From Gordoniibacillus chartarius (lineage in GTDB: Bacteria > Bacillota > Bacilli > Paenibacillales > NBRC-103111), in assembly GCF_042432825.1 (NCBI RefSeq), contig NZ_JBHLWN010000008.1, positions 1-64,000 on the forward strand: a stretch of 64,000 nt of DNA. The letters run 5' to 3'. Numbering within the stretch: the first letter of the stretch is position 1; the number at the start of each line of letters is the position of its first letter. Below are positions 9,148-16,454 of this stretch, one piece after another. The notes below the pieces were generated by a model that was given only the letters and a program-made list of their open reading frames with translations, did no database searches and had not been told where the DNA came from. A program made the translations under genes and the position numbers.

Positions 9148-11337
9148 ATGTTATTGCGATGGGAAAATGCCGGGAGGTTGGCTGGAGCGGTGGTGAGTAT
9201 GATGATATGCGTATTGCTGTGCATGGTGCCGCGCACGGTGCGATGCATGGTATGGTGCAGGTTGCGTTGCACGGTCCGGCACATGCTGCGGTGCACGGTG
9301 CAGCGCACGGTGCGATGCATGGTATGGTGCAGGTTGCGGTGCACGGTCCGGCACATGTTTCGGTGCACGGTGCGGCCCATGGTACGGCGCACGGTGCGAT
9401 GCATGGTATGGTGCAGGTTGCGATGCACGGTCCGGCACATGTTTCGGTGCACGGTGCGGCCCATGGTGCACAGCACGGTGCGATGCATGGTATGGTGCAG
9501 GTTGCGGTGCAGGTTACGTTACAGTTTGGGGTGCTTAGTGCTAAGCTTTGTGCTGTTTATGGTGCCGGCGCCGTGGTTGCTCGTACCCGCTGCCGTTGCT
9601 GCAGCCGTATCGCACCCGCAAGATTTGGAAGCATTCACCGACGAGCTGATGCAGCGCAGCATGAATGAGCACCATGTCCCCGGTGCGGTCGTGTCGATCG
9701 TCCGGGATGGCCGGATCGCGCTCATGAAGGGGTACGGCTATGCGGACCTCGAGCGTCAGGCTGCCGCCAATCCTTATCGGACCGTATTCCGGCTCGGCTC
9801 GATCTCCAAATCGGTAACCGCCACAGCTGTTATGCAGCTCTACGAGGAAGGGCTTATCGATCTTCATCAAGATATCCGGAGCTACTGGCCGGACGTTCGC
9901 TTGCCGGACATAGTAGGGCAGCCGGTCACTTTGCACCATCTGCTCACGCATACGGCAGGACTTTGCGAATCCGTGTTCGCGGTGGGCCGGGACCGGGAGC
10001 GGCAGCTGCCGCTCTCCGCTGCGCTGACCCGCTATTTGCCGAGCCAGTGCCGCAAACCCGGCGTACAGATCGCCTACAGCAACCAAGGGATGTCTCTGGC
10101 CGGTTACTTGGTGGAATCGAAGCTGAGCGTTCCTTACGAGCAGGCCGTTCAAGCCCGCATTTTCCAGCCGCTGAATATGAACCGGTCCGGCTTCCGACTA
10201 CAGGAGTCCGACCCGGAGCTGGCCAAGAGCTACTCGTATGAAAATGGCGCGTACAGCCCTCTCCCCTATTCTTACATTCACCATCTACCCGCAGGCGCCT
10301 TACAGTCCACCGCCGAGGATATCGCCCATTACATGCTCGCGCACCTTCAGCACGGCCGTTACGGGGAAACCCGCATCCTGCAGGCGGAGACGGCGGCGCT
10401 CATGCACCGCACCCAATTCGCGGCTCATACCCGGATGCCGGGCATGGCCTACGGCTTCTACGAGCGGTACCAGAACGGCTTGCGGCTGATTGAGCATGAC
10501 GGCAGCATTGACGGCTTCGAATCGTACTTGTACCTGATTCCGTCCGAGAACACGGGCATCTTCATCGCGACCAACGCTTCCGGCGGCGCCGAGGTACGGG
10601 AACGGCTGATCGACGGGTATTTGGATCGGTTTTATCCCGTTCGTCAGGCGGCTGCATACGACGCAAAACCCGCTTCGGTTCGGGAATTGAAGCAGGTCGA
10701 TGGCTATTATTTGCCGAACCGCTCGCGGCTGAAAGGGCCCCTGAACCTCGGGCAGCACTTGTCCGCGGTGCGTGTGCAAGCCGTGGAGGACGGCGTCATT
10801 ACGATGAGAGGGGAGCGCTACCGGCAAACGGAGCCCGGTCTGTTCCGCCATGAGCGGTCGCAGGAAGCGATTTACGTAAATGCCGTCCAAGGTACACTGG
10901 CGCTGAGCTCTATCCCCACGATGATGTATGAACGCGAGCGGTCGGCTTTGTACCACCCCTACTTGCATATCGCTATCGTTCTGGGCCTGGCGCTGGTGTA
11001 TCCGCTGCAGGCTGTGTGCGCGGTGCCGGCATGGCTCGTCGGCCTGATTCGGCGCCGGCGGCCGAGCTTCGATTGGCTGGGCACGCTCGTATCCGTTCTC
11101 TTTGTCGTCTATTTCTTATTCGTCGTGTCGCTGCCGGAGCTGCTGATCAATGAGATTCCCGGATGGATCTATCCGGTTTTGTATGCGCCATTCCTGCTGC
11201 TGGTTGTGCTGGCAGTGCGGGTTGCAGGCAACTTCGTTCGTAAGCGGCCCGTCGCCAAGCTTCAGGTTGGGGCTGCAATCTCGACAGCGATCTTCGTCGC
11301 TTATTTGTACGCCTGGGATTTCTTCCGGCTTATATAG
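9148..11337 (+). CDS. membrane-bound class C beta-lactamase-like serine hydrolase with repeat-disrupted signal region
   Basis: A 729-residue member of the serine beta-lactamase/penicillin-binding superfamily (FmtA/AmpC-like esterase or peptidase group). Catalytic motifs: Ser218-x-x-Lys221 (SISK), Tyr310-Ser-Asn312, and His450-Asp-Gly as the third box. The C-terminal 115 residues hold about four membrane helices. The start is odd: after a hydrophobic segment (about 9-28) come roughly 95 residues of Arg/Cys-rich four-residue periods (CMVW CRLR CTVR types), then a second hydrophobic stretch ending ...WLLVPAAVAAAV. The periods are the translated minisatellite 9219-9510. Start ATG 9148 has GGAGG 6 nt upstream; the out-of-frame ATG at 9144 is too close. 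An internal ATG at 9487 would give a better signal peptide. Divergent from two-component system 1. Confidence 0.85.
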   Translation: MLLRWENAGRLAGAVVSMMICVLLCMVPRTVRCMVWCRLRCTVRHMLRCTVQRTVRCMVWCRLRCTVRHMFRCTVRPMVRRTVRCMVWCRLRCTVRHMFRCTVRPMVHSTVRCMVWCRLRCRLRYSLGCLVLSFVLFMVPAPWLLVPAAVAAAVSHPQDLEAFTDELMQRSMNEHHVPGAVVSIVRDGRIALMKGYGYADLERQAAANPYRTVFRLGSISKSVTATAVMQLYEEGLIDLHQDIRSYWPDVRLPDIVGQPVTLHHLLTHTAGLCESVFAVGRDRERQLPLSAALTRYLPSQCRKPGVQIAYSNQGMSLAGYLVESKLSVPYEQAVQARIFQPLNMNRSGFRLQESDPELAKSYSYENGAYSPLPYSYIHHLPAGALQSTAEDIAHYMLAHLQHGRYGETRILQAETAALMHRTQFAAHTRMPGMAYGFYERYQNGLRLIEHDGSIDGFESYLYLIPSENTGIFIATNASGGAEVRERLIDGYLDRFYPVRQAAAYDAKPASVRELKQVDGYYLPNRSRLKGPLNLGQHLSAVRVQAVEDGVITMRGERYRQTEPGLFRHERSQEAIYVNAVQGTLALSSIPTMMYERERSALYHPYLHIAIVLGLALVYPLQAVCAVPAWLVGLIRRRRPSFDWLGTLVSVLFVVYFLFVVSLPELLINEIPGWIYPVLYAPFLLLVVLAVRVAGNFVRKRPVAKLQVGAAISTAIFVAYLYAWDFFRLI
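9219..9510 (+). repeat. 12-bp-based minisatellite inside the hydrolase gene
   Basis: About 290 bp built of 12-bp words of the type GTGCAyGGTnnG. Words are organised into higher-order units that start at about 9231, 9303, 9387 and 9471, giving spacings of 72, 84 and 84 bp, all multiples of 12, so the host frame is kept. Because 12 is divisible by 3, other frames also stay open and read as His/Gly/Ala/Val repeats on the plus strand and Arg/His/Thr repeats on the minus strand. Flanking codons for Met-Val-Pro occur on both sides (about 9222 and 9562). Confidence 0.9.
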
Positions 11338-11653
11338 GTGTACGGGAGGAGGGAGCTTCGTGGGCACGCGAGCCTCTGGGGCAGGAGCCGCAGGGGCGGA
11401 ATAGCTGCAGCGATAGGGGACCCGCGGCAGAAGAGCTGCCGGGGCAGAGGTGCCTCGTTGGCGGGCGGCGCTGCGGCGACGGGATAGCAGCACTGCGGGG
11501 ATCTGAAGAAGCTGGCCTCGCAGTGGCGGACGGTTCTGCGGAAGCCGTGAGCGCCGCAGAGCCGGGGGAGCTTACCGCGGATGCCTCGCCTTGCTGTTTT
11601 CCTTGGTTTCCGTGGGGTCACGCGTTTAACATGGAAGGCGGCCTCGCCCCCGC
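11338..11653. other. GC-rich intergenic region between convergent genes
   Basis: 316 nt between the stop of the hydrolase (+) and the stop of histidine kinase 2 (-). Strongly G-rich on the plus strand, with no ORF carrying a plausible start and no clear U-tract hairpin for either gene. I see nothing further in it. Confidence 0.4.
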
Positions 11654-13114
11654 CTATGCCTGCGGCCGAATAACCGGCAGCGTCACCGTAACCGTCGTGC
11701 CGCTGCCCAGCTCGCTGTCCAGCCGGATCTGACCGCCGTGAAGCTCGACGATTCGTTTCGTAATGGCCAGCCCAAGCCCGCTTCCGCTCAGCTGCGCTGC
11801 ACCGCCGGCGGTCCATTCGTCCTCGGCACTTCCGACGGCGGCGTACCCCGTGCCGTCCGCAGGCCCCTTCCCGCTGCTGCGCGACCTGTCCGCCTTAAAG
11901 AATCTCTCGAATACCCGTTCCCGGTCCTGCGGCGCAATGCCGATCCCGCTGTCGCTGATCCGCACCTCGACCCAGCCCGGCTTCGTACTATCGAGCTCCA
12001 CCCGAATGTCCCCGCCTGCCGGCGTGAACTTGATGCTGTTGTGCAGCAGGTTGATCCACACCTGGCCGAGAGCATCCTCGTCCGCGACGATCTTCGTCCG
12101 CTCCAGCTCGTCCAGGTCCATGAGCAAGTCCTTCCCCGCCCATAGCGGCTCGCAAGCGACGACAACGCGACGCAGCTGCTCGTCCAGCTCCAGCTCCCGC
12201 GGATGCAACGGATACTGGTCCGACTCCAGCGAAGCCAGCTTCAGCAAATTGCGGCCGAGCCGGGACAGCCGGGCGCTTTCCCGCTCCATAATGCGCAAAT
12301 ACTTCAGCCGCTCCTCCTCAGGCATGCCGGGCTGCTGCAGCTCGATCGCAAAGCCGTGGATCGAAGTGAGCGGCGTCTGGATTTCGTGCGACACATTCGA
12401 GACAAAATCCTGCCGCATCGTCTCCATCTGCTGCAGCTCGCCGGCCATATGATTAAACGTCTTCGCCAGCAGTCCGATCTCGTCCTTACGATCGATATCG
12501 ACCCGCACCCGGAAGTCCCCCCGGGAAATACGCTTCGTCGCCTCGGTCAGCTTCTGAAGCGGCTTCACGATATAACGGGCCGCCAGCAAAATCAGCAGCC
12601 CCCCCGGCACCAGCACCGTCAGCAGCACCTTTATCAAATCGCGCTGCGCATTGTTGCCCATGTCTCTGCGCGGATGGGCAACGACGAACAGCGCATATCG
12701 GCTGCCGTTCACCTCCTGCGGGAATCCGACGATCAGCTCGTTCAGCGTGACCTCCCGCCCTTCCTGCAGGCTGTCGTACACAGCGCCGCCCAGTACCTGC
12801 TTTACCGCAGCGTCATCAATCTCCGCCATCCCATCCGCCGCATTGAACACCTGAGCATCTCCGCCGCTTCCATACAGCCAAAGCCCGTAATGCTTCACTG
12901 TCGCCATCTTCTGAAGCGCTTCATTCATATCGGGGGGCTGCAGCTTGCCGACAATATAAATGGTACTATTGGCGAAATCGACCATATCGTCATGCACCCG
13001 ATCGAGCAGCGCGTCCCGGTTGATCCGGCTGCCGACGAGGAAGGGCAGGACCAGACTAAGCATAACCGTGAGCAGGAACGTCAGAGCCACCCTCACATAC
13101 AGCGACCGCATCAT
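11654..13114 (-). CDS. sensor histidine kinase of two-component system 2
   Basis: Membrane histidine kinase of 486 residues. Helix about 7-29, extracytoplasmic sensor about 30-165, helix about 168-190, HAMP about 190-240, HisKA with His243 in SHEIQTPLTS, then HATPase with N box (NLLHNSIKFTP) and G1 box (DSGIGIAP). Between FFKADRSRSSG and the G2 box GSGLGLAI there is an unusual insertion of about 30 residues rich in Gly/Ala (GPADGTGYAAVGSAEDEW region), that is, within the ATP lid. ATG at 13114 overlaps the regulator's stop by 4 nt (ATGA). OmpR-type pair with the next gene; stimulus unknown. Confidence 0.92.
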   Translation of the reverse strand: MMRSLYVRVALTFLLTVMLSLVLPFLVGSRINRDALLDRVHDDMVDFANSTIYIVGKLQPPDMNEALQKMATVKHYGLWLYGSGGDAQVFNAADGMAEIDDAAVKQVLGGAVYDSLQEGREVTLNELIVGFPQEVNGSRYALFVVAHPRRDMGNNAQRDLIKVLLTVLVPGGLLILLAARYIVKPLQKLTEATKRISRGDFRVRVDIDRKDEIGLLAKTFNHMAGELQQMETMRQDFVSNVSHEIQTPLTSIHGFAIELQQPGMPEEERLKYLRIMERESARLSRLGRNLLKLASLESDQYPLHPRELELDEQLRRVVVACEPLWAGKDLLMDLDELERTKIVADEDALGQVWINLLHNSIKFTPAGGDIRVELDSTKPGWVEVRISDSGIGIAPQDRERVFERFFKADRSRSSGKGPADGTGYAAVGSAEDEWTAGGAAQLSGSGLGLAITKRIVELHGGQIRLDSELGSGTTVTVTLPVIRPQA

Positions 13115-13785
13115 GGCAGCACCTGGAGGCGATAGCCGAGTCCGCGCACCGTTACGATCGCCACGCCCGCCTCCGTCTCGTCGATCCGCTCCCGCAGCCG
13201 CTTAATATGCACGTCAACCGTACGCTCGTCCCCGCGAAAATCAACCCCCCACACCTGCTCGACGAGCTGGTTTCGGGTCAAAATCTGCCCTCCGCCCCTC
13301 GCCAGCTGGTACAGCAGCTCAAACTCCTTCATCGGCATCGTCAGCCTCCGGTCGCCGATTCTCACTTCATACAAGGAGCGGTCCACCACAAGCCGGCCGA
13401 CATGGAGCTGGTTCGACACTTCGATACGGTACCGCCGCAGCAGCGCTTTCACCCGCAGCACGAGTTCGTTCGGATGAAACGGCTTCGTCATATAGTCGTC
13501 TGTACCCGCTTGAAATCCTTTGACCACCTGAGCATTATCTCCAAGCGCCGTCAGCATCAGCAGAGGCACGTCATAGTGACGCCGCAGCTCCTCGCACAGC
13601 GCCCAGCCGTCCATGTCCGGCATGAGAATATCCAGGATGACGAGATCGGCCTTTTCCGTATCCATCAGCCGCAGCGCATCTCCCCCGTCCGCCGCTTCTA
13701 CGATGTCATAGCCTTCGCCGCGAAGCGAGACGCGTATCAACTGGCGAATCGCTTCCTCGTCATCCACTACCAAAATCTTAGCCAT
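13111..13785 (-). CDS. OmpR-family response regulator of two-component system 2
   Basis: Regulator of 224 residues. Receiver with acidic pair D8-D9, phospho-acceptor Asp52 (VILDILMPDMDG) and Lys in MTKPFHP; winged helix ending in VTVRGLGYRLQ. Start at ATG 13785 (MAKILVVDDE); the frame runs 25 codons further but that stretch is upstream leader, because a sigma-A-type promoter (13831-13860) sits inside it. Operon with the kinase. The target genes are unknown. Confidence 0.93.
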   Translation of the reverse strand: MAKILVVDDEEAIRQLIRVSLRGEGYDIVEAADGGDALRLMDTEKADLVILDILMPDMDGWALCEELRRHYDVPLLMLTALGDNAQVVKGFQAGTDDYMTKPFHPNELVLRVKALLRRYRIEVSNQLHVGRLVVDRSLYEVRIGDRRLTMPMKEFELLYQLARGGGQILTRNQLVEQVWGVDFRGDERTVDVHIKRLRERIDETEAGVAIVTVRGLGYRLQVLP

Positions 13786-13830
13786 GCCGCCTAACGCCCC
13801 TTCATCGTCCGTACAAATCATATCTCTTTT

Positions 13831-13860
13831 ATTATAGAGATACGCGAAGAAGCCCTGCAA
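13831..13860 (-). promoter_or_regulatory. sigma-A-type promoter of two-component system 2
   Basis: Minus-strand -35 TTGCAG (13855-13860), 18-nt spacer, perfect -10 TATAAT (13831-13836). The -10 lies within an inverted repeat TATCTCT...AGAGATA (13821-13827 / 13836-13842) that could be an operator. The start point would fall about 40 nt upstream of the chosen ATG at 13785. Confidence 0.55.
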
Positions 13861-13906
13861 CCTCCGAGCACAAGGGAGGGCAGAGCTTCTGCCGGCGGAA
13901 GCCGTC

Positions 13907-14341
13907 TTACTTCACTTCGATCTCCCACGACTTCTCGACGCCGAGGGAGGTGTGGTCGTTATTTTGCAGATTGAGCTTGATCGTATGCTTGCCCGCCGGC
14001 AAGTTCTCGAGACGCACCGGTGCATCCGTCTTGAGGCCCGCCTTCTGCACGCCGTCCACATATACATGCAAATGGCCTTCGCCCGGCACGGCTTGATGGC
14101 CGTAATGCTCAGAGGAAATATGCATGTTCTCGACCTTGTACGTAATCGTAACGCTATGCCCGTCCTGCACCAGATCCGCCGTCAGCGTCGGCTTCGCGTC
14201 ATTCGTGCTGATCGACGAAGCTTTCGTCGGTGATGCGCCCCCGGCCTCCGGAGCCCCCGTGCTCTCGCTCTTCCCGCATGCCGTGCCGATTACTGCCGCA
14301 GCTACAAGCGCCGCAGCGCTCAGCATCATTTTTCTGTTCAT
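13907..14341 (-). CDS. small lipoprotein with Ig-like/FixH-like fold candidate
   Basis: A 144-residue lipoprotein. Lipobox IGTAC places the lipid on a Cys near residue 22; a Gly/Ser/Ala-rich spacer follows. The remainder (about 50-144) looks like a single beta-sandwich with motifs 'HYGHQAVPGEGHLHVYVDG' and 'AGKHTIKLNLQNNDHTSL', rich in histidine, which recalls secreted copper- or metal-associated domains and FixH/YtkA-like proteins. Metal binding is inferred only from the His content. Start ATG 14341 follows AAAGGTGG; a GTG 15 nt upstream is less likely. A near-palindromic GC-rich stretch (13885-13902) follows the gene but has no U-tract. Confidence 0.75.
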   Translation of the reverse strand: MNRKMMLSAAALVAAAVIGTACGKSESTGAPEAGGASPTKASSISTNDAKPTLTADLVQDGHSVTITYKVENMHISSEHYGHQAVPGEGHLHVYVDGVQKAGLKTDAPVRLENLPAGKHTIKLNLQNNDHTSLGVEKSWEIEVK

Positions 14342-14517
14342 TAGTCCCGTTACCACCTTTGCGATAGTTTGGACAGCCTTGCATCCTTGCTACCTTGTAT
14401 ATGTGGAACAAGCCCGATTCATGACAAGCCCCGCGTGCCCAACGAGAAAATAATTGATTCCACCGCAGGGCATAGTAACCGGAAGGCACGAGTACAGCGG
14501 AAGGTAGGCAAATCGTG

Positions 14518-14832
14518 ATGAACTTCGGCCAAGGTAAAATGAACATCGGCACCTGTGCGCTATGCGGCCGGGAAGGCGTCGAAACGACGGAGCACCACCT
14601 GACCCCGCGCGAGAAGGGCGGCGCCAAGCTGCCTACTGCCGATCTGTGCATCCCATGCCACAAGCAGCTGCATGCATTGTTTACGAACGATCAGCTTGCG
14701 GACGGCTTGAACACGATTGAGGCGCTGCAGGCAAACGGGGAAATCGCCCGGTTCCTGAAATGGATCCGCAAGCAGCCGGCTGCCACCGTACCCCGGACGC
14801 GCAAATCGCGGGAACGGCGGGGGCTGCATTGA
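14518..14832 (+). CDS. small HNH-type zinc-motif protein
   Basis: A 104-residue protein with a split zinc ribbon, CALC (near residue 13) and C-x-x-CH (near residue 45), flanking an EHHLTPREKGG segment. This is the core of an HNH (His-Asn-His) fold as found in small restriction-like nucleases and many chromosomal proteins of unknown role. The expected second half (PLCHKQLHALF type) is present as IPCHKQLHALFTN. AAGGTAGG lies 9 nt before ATG 14518; GTG 14515 is an alternative. It stands alone on the plus strand with no methylase or toxin partner, so a housekeeping or orphan nuclease role is more likely than a defence one. Confidence 0.75.
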   Translation: MNFGQGKMNIGTCALCGREGVETTEHHLTPREKGGAKLPTADLCIPCHKQLHALFTNDQLADGLNTIEALQANGEIARFLKWIRKQPAATVPRTRKSRERRGLH

Positions 14833-14850
14833 CTTGCTTGCTGCAAGGGG

Positions 14851-15065
14851 TTTGAGGGGTCGGATTGCGGTTCTGTTCGGGTTCGATGACGTACTTTCCG
14901 TATTTTGAACGATCTTTCATCCAGCGCCGATGCATTCTTACCCGTTTTCCTGCATTTTGAACGTAATTTCGTACGCTTCCCCATTTTCCACATGCAGAGT
15001 CCTTCGATCCTGTGAACCTCGCGCCGGACTAACGGATCTACACGCAGTTTTGCATCTTCACGAAA
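14851..15065. repeat. intergenic cluster of ~52-bp degenerate repeats
   Basis: Part of the 358-nt gene-free stretch 14833-15190. Words of the type TTTTGAACG recur with GAAC at 14907 and 14959 (exactly 52 nt apart) and a weaker copy at 15014; the preceding context (TTTCC...ATTTTGAACG) also repeats. The same 52-nt period and GAACG word recur at 37521-37676. After the cluster an imperfect hairpin GCTAGG...CCTAGC lies at about 15102-15123. No gene seen. Confidence 0.45.
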
Positions 15066-15190
15066 AAACGGCCATTACTCATTTCTGCGAACAAAACGCT
15101 GCTAGGCTCATGGAAACCTAGCCTCATACCATGACCTTTCCGGATACGTTGTCCGGGTCTCGGGTTTCAGCCTCTGCTGCGGCTTAACGC

Positions 15191-15691
15191 TTACCCTGCA
15201 TACGCTTCCTCGAGCCTGCGGATGTCCATCTTCCTCATCTTCAGCATCGCTTTCGTGACCCGCTCGGATTTGCCCGAATCGGGGTCGTTCAGCATGGCGA
15301 ATAAAGCGGTCGGAACAACCTGCCACGATACGCCGAATTTGTCCTTCAGCCAGCCGCACACCTGCGCACTCTCGTCGCCGCCTTCGGAAAGCTTTTCCCA
15401 AAAATAATCGATCTCTTCCTGAGTATCGCAGTGCACTGCAAAGGAAATCGCTTCGTTGAACCGGAACTGCGGGCCGCCGTTCAGCGCCGTATACGTCTGA
15501 CCCTCCAGCGTGAAGGTGACCGTCATAACATCTCCCTCGGCTATGCCCGGAGTTTCATGGCGTTCCTTGCCGTACCGGATGACATTATCGATGGAGGAGT
15601 TCTTAAATATCGAGGTATACAGCTGTGCCGCTTCCTCCGCTTCGGTATTAAACCATAGACACGGAGCGATTTTCGTTACTTTGCTTGCCAT
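15191..15691 (-). CDS. VOC-family (PhnB-like) protein
   Basis: A 166-residue protein of the vicinal oxygen chelate superfamily, the PhnB / '3-demethylubiquinone-9 3-methyltransferase-like' group. Motifs: the N-terminal CLWFNTEAEEAAQLYTSIF, a central FNEAISFAVHCDTQEEIDYFW and GVSWQVVP, followed by ML(N/D)DPD. These are typical of small cytoplasmic VOC proteins whose substrate is usually unknown. Start ATG 15691 follows AAAGGAGATG. It is divergent from an HxlR regulator with 126 nt between them, which suggests it is that regulator's target. Confidence 0.9.
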   Translation of the reverse strand: MASKVTKIAPCLWFNTEAEEAAQLYTSIFKNSSIDNVIRYGKERHETPGIAEGDVMTVTFTLEGQTYTALNGGPQFRFNEAISFAVHCDTQEEIDYFWEKLSEGGDESAQVCGWLKDKFGVSWQVVPTALFAMLNDPDSGKSERVTKAMLKMRKMDIRRLEEAYAG

Positions 15692-15781
15692 AGGTTCATC
15701 TCCTTTGAAAATAATTACACACGTGCTGTCGGTCGAATTTTACTTCGATCATCGTAGTGAGTTCACTGTAGCACAGATTAC

Positions 15782-15794
15782 TTTGATAATCAAA
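15782..15794. promoter_or_regulatory. palindromic operator candidate between VOC and HxlR genes
   Basis: TTTGAT-A-ATCAAA is a perfect 13-bp palindrome in the divergent intergenic region, 23 nt before the HxlR start and near its likely promoter. HxlR proteins bind as dimers to such AT-rich dyads, so this is a plausible autoregulatory site. No experimental support. Confidence 0.35.
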
Positions 15795-15817
15795 TTAAAA
15801 TTCGGTATACTTGAGCC

Positions 15818-16306
15818 ATGAAAAGAAGCGAAAACAAATCACGATGTCCGATTAACATGACTGTCGAAATATTCGGCGATACCTGGTCGCTGCTTATTGT
15901 GCGCGACATGCTGGCGCTCGGGAAGAAAACGTTCGGCGAATTTCTCGATTCGGAGGAGAGGATCGGTCCCAGCGTACTGGCGGAAAGACTGGTCCACCTC
16001 GAGAAGAAGGGAATTATCGTCAAGAAGCCCGATGAAGCCGACAAACGAAAGTTTAATTATTCGTTAACGGAGAAGGGCCTGCGCGCGATCCCCATCGTAT
16101 ATGAAATTGCCGTCTGGGGATCCATGAATTTGGCCGATCCGAAAGCGCCGGACGTTTGGTTCCAATCGCTGCAGTTCGACAAAGAGCTGGTCATACGCCT
16201 GTGGCGCGAAGCGGTCGAGTCCGGCAGCTCATTTTTCCTTGGACCTGACAGCGTTGTCAGCCGCCTTGGTCTCTCCGCTGCTTCATCCGCCCCGAACGGG
16301 GAATAA
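15818..16306 (+). CDS. HxlR-family transcription regulator (VOC-linked)
   Basis: A 162-residue DNA-binding protein. Residues about 10-100 form an HxlR winged helix: CPINMTVEIFGDTWSLLIVRD, KTFGEFLDSEERIGPSVLAERLVHLE and the wing KRKFNYSLTEKGLRAIP. The C-terminal tail (about 60 residues) is longer than in minimal HxlR proteins. A Cys at residue 10 precedes the first helix, as in redox/electrophile-sensing members of the family; whether it senses thiol stress is unknown. ATG 15818 has only a weak ribosome site. Divergent from the VOC gene. Confidence 0.9.
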   Translation: MKRSENKSRCPINMTVEIFGDTWSLLIVRDMLALGKKTFGEFLDSEERIGPSVLAERLVHLEKKGIIVKKPDEADKRKFNYSLTEKGLRAIPIVYEIAVWGSMNLADPKAPDVWFQSLQFDKELVIRLWREAVESGSSFFLGPDSVVSRLGLSAASSAPNGE

Positions 16307-16406
16307 GGTTGCGTCGGGTACGGCTTGCGCCGTCCGTCGTCGCGGCCGATCTTGGGAGTGAAGGGGACCGTCGTTTTGGGGCGGGCTCAAATGGTCACAA
16401 CAATAA

Positions 16407-16445
16407 GGGGTGCCTGCAGCCGTTTCGCTCGCTGCCGGGCACCCC
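16407..16445 (-). terminator. terminator of the coat-protein operon
   Basis: Inverted repeat GGGGTGCC-tGCAGC / GCTGC-cGGGCACCCC with an 11-nt loop. Minus-strand continuation is TTATTGTTGTG. It lies 10 nt past the stop of the coat gene. It may also serve the HxlR gene coming from the other side, although the plus-strand tail has fewer U residues. Confidence 0.7.
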
Positions 16446-16454
16446 CTCTTCGAA

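Noticed and set aside
9219..9510. CRISPR array in the GTGCAyGGT repeats
   Set aside because: No unique spacers; words are contiguous 12-mers inside a gene.
13885..13902. GCTTCTGCCGGCGGAAGC as terminator of the lipoprotein gene
   Set aside because: No loop-forming centre and no U-tract on the minus strand.
14515..14832. HNH protein as part of a restriction or defence system
   Set aside because: No methylase, helicase or partner gene adjacent; likely an orphan.
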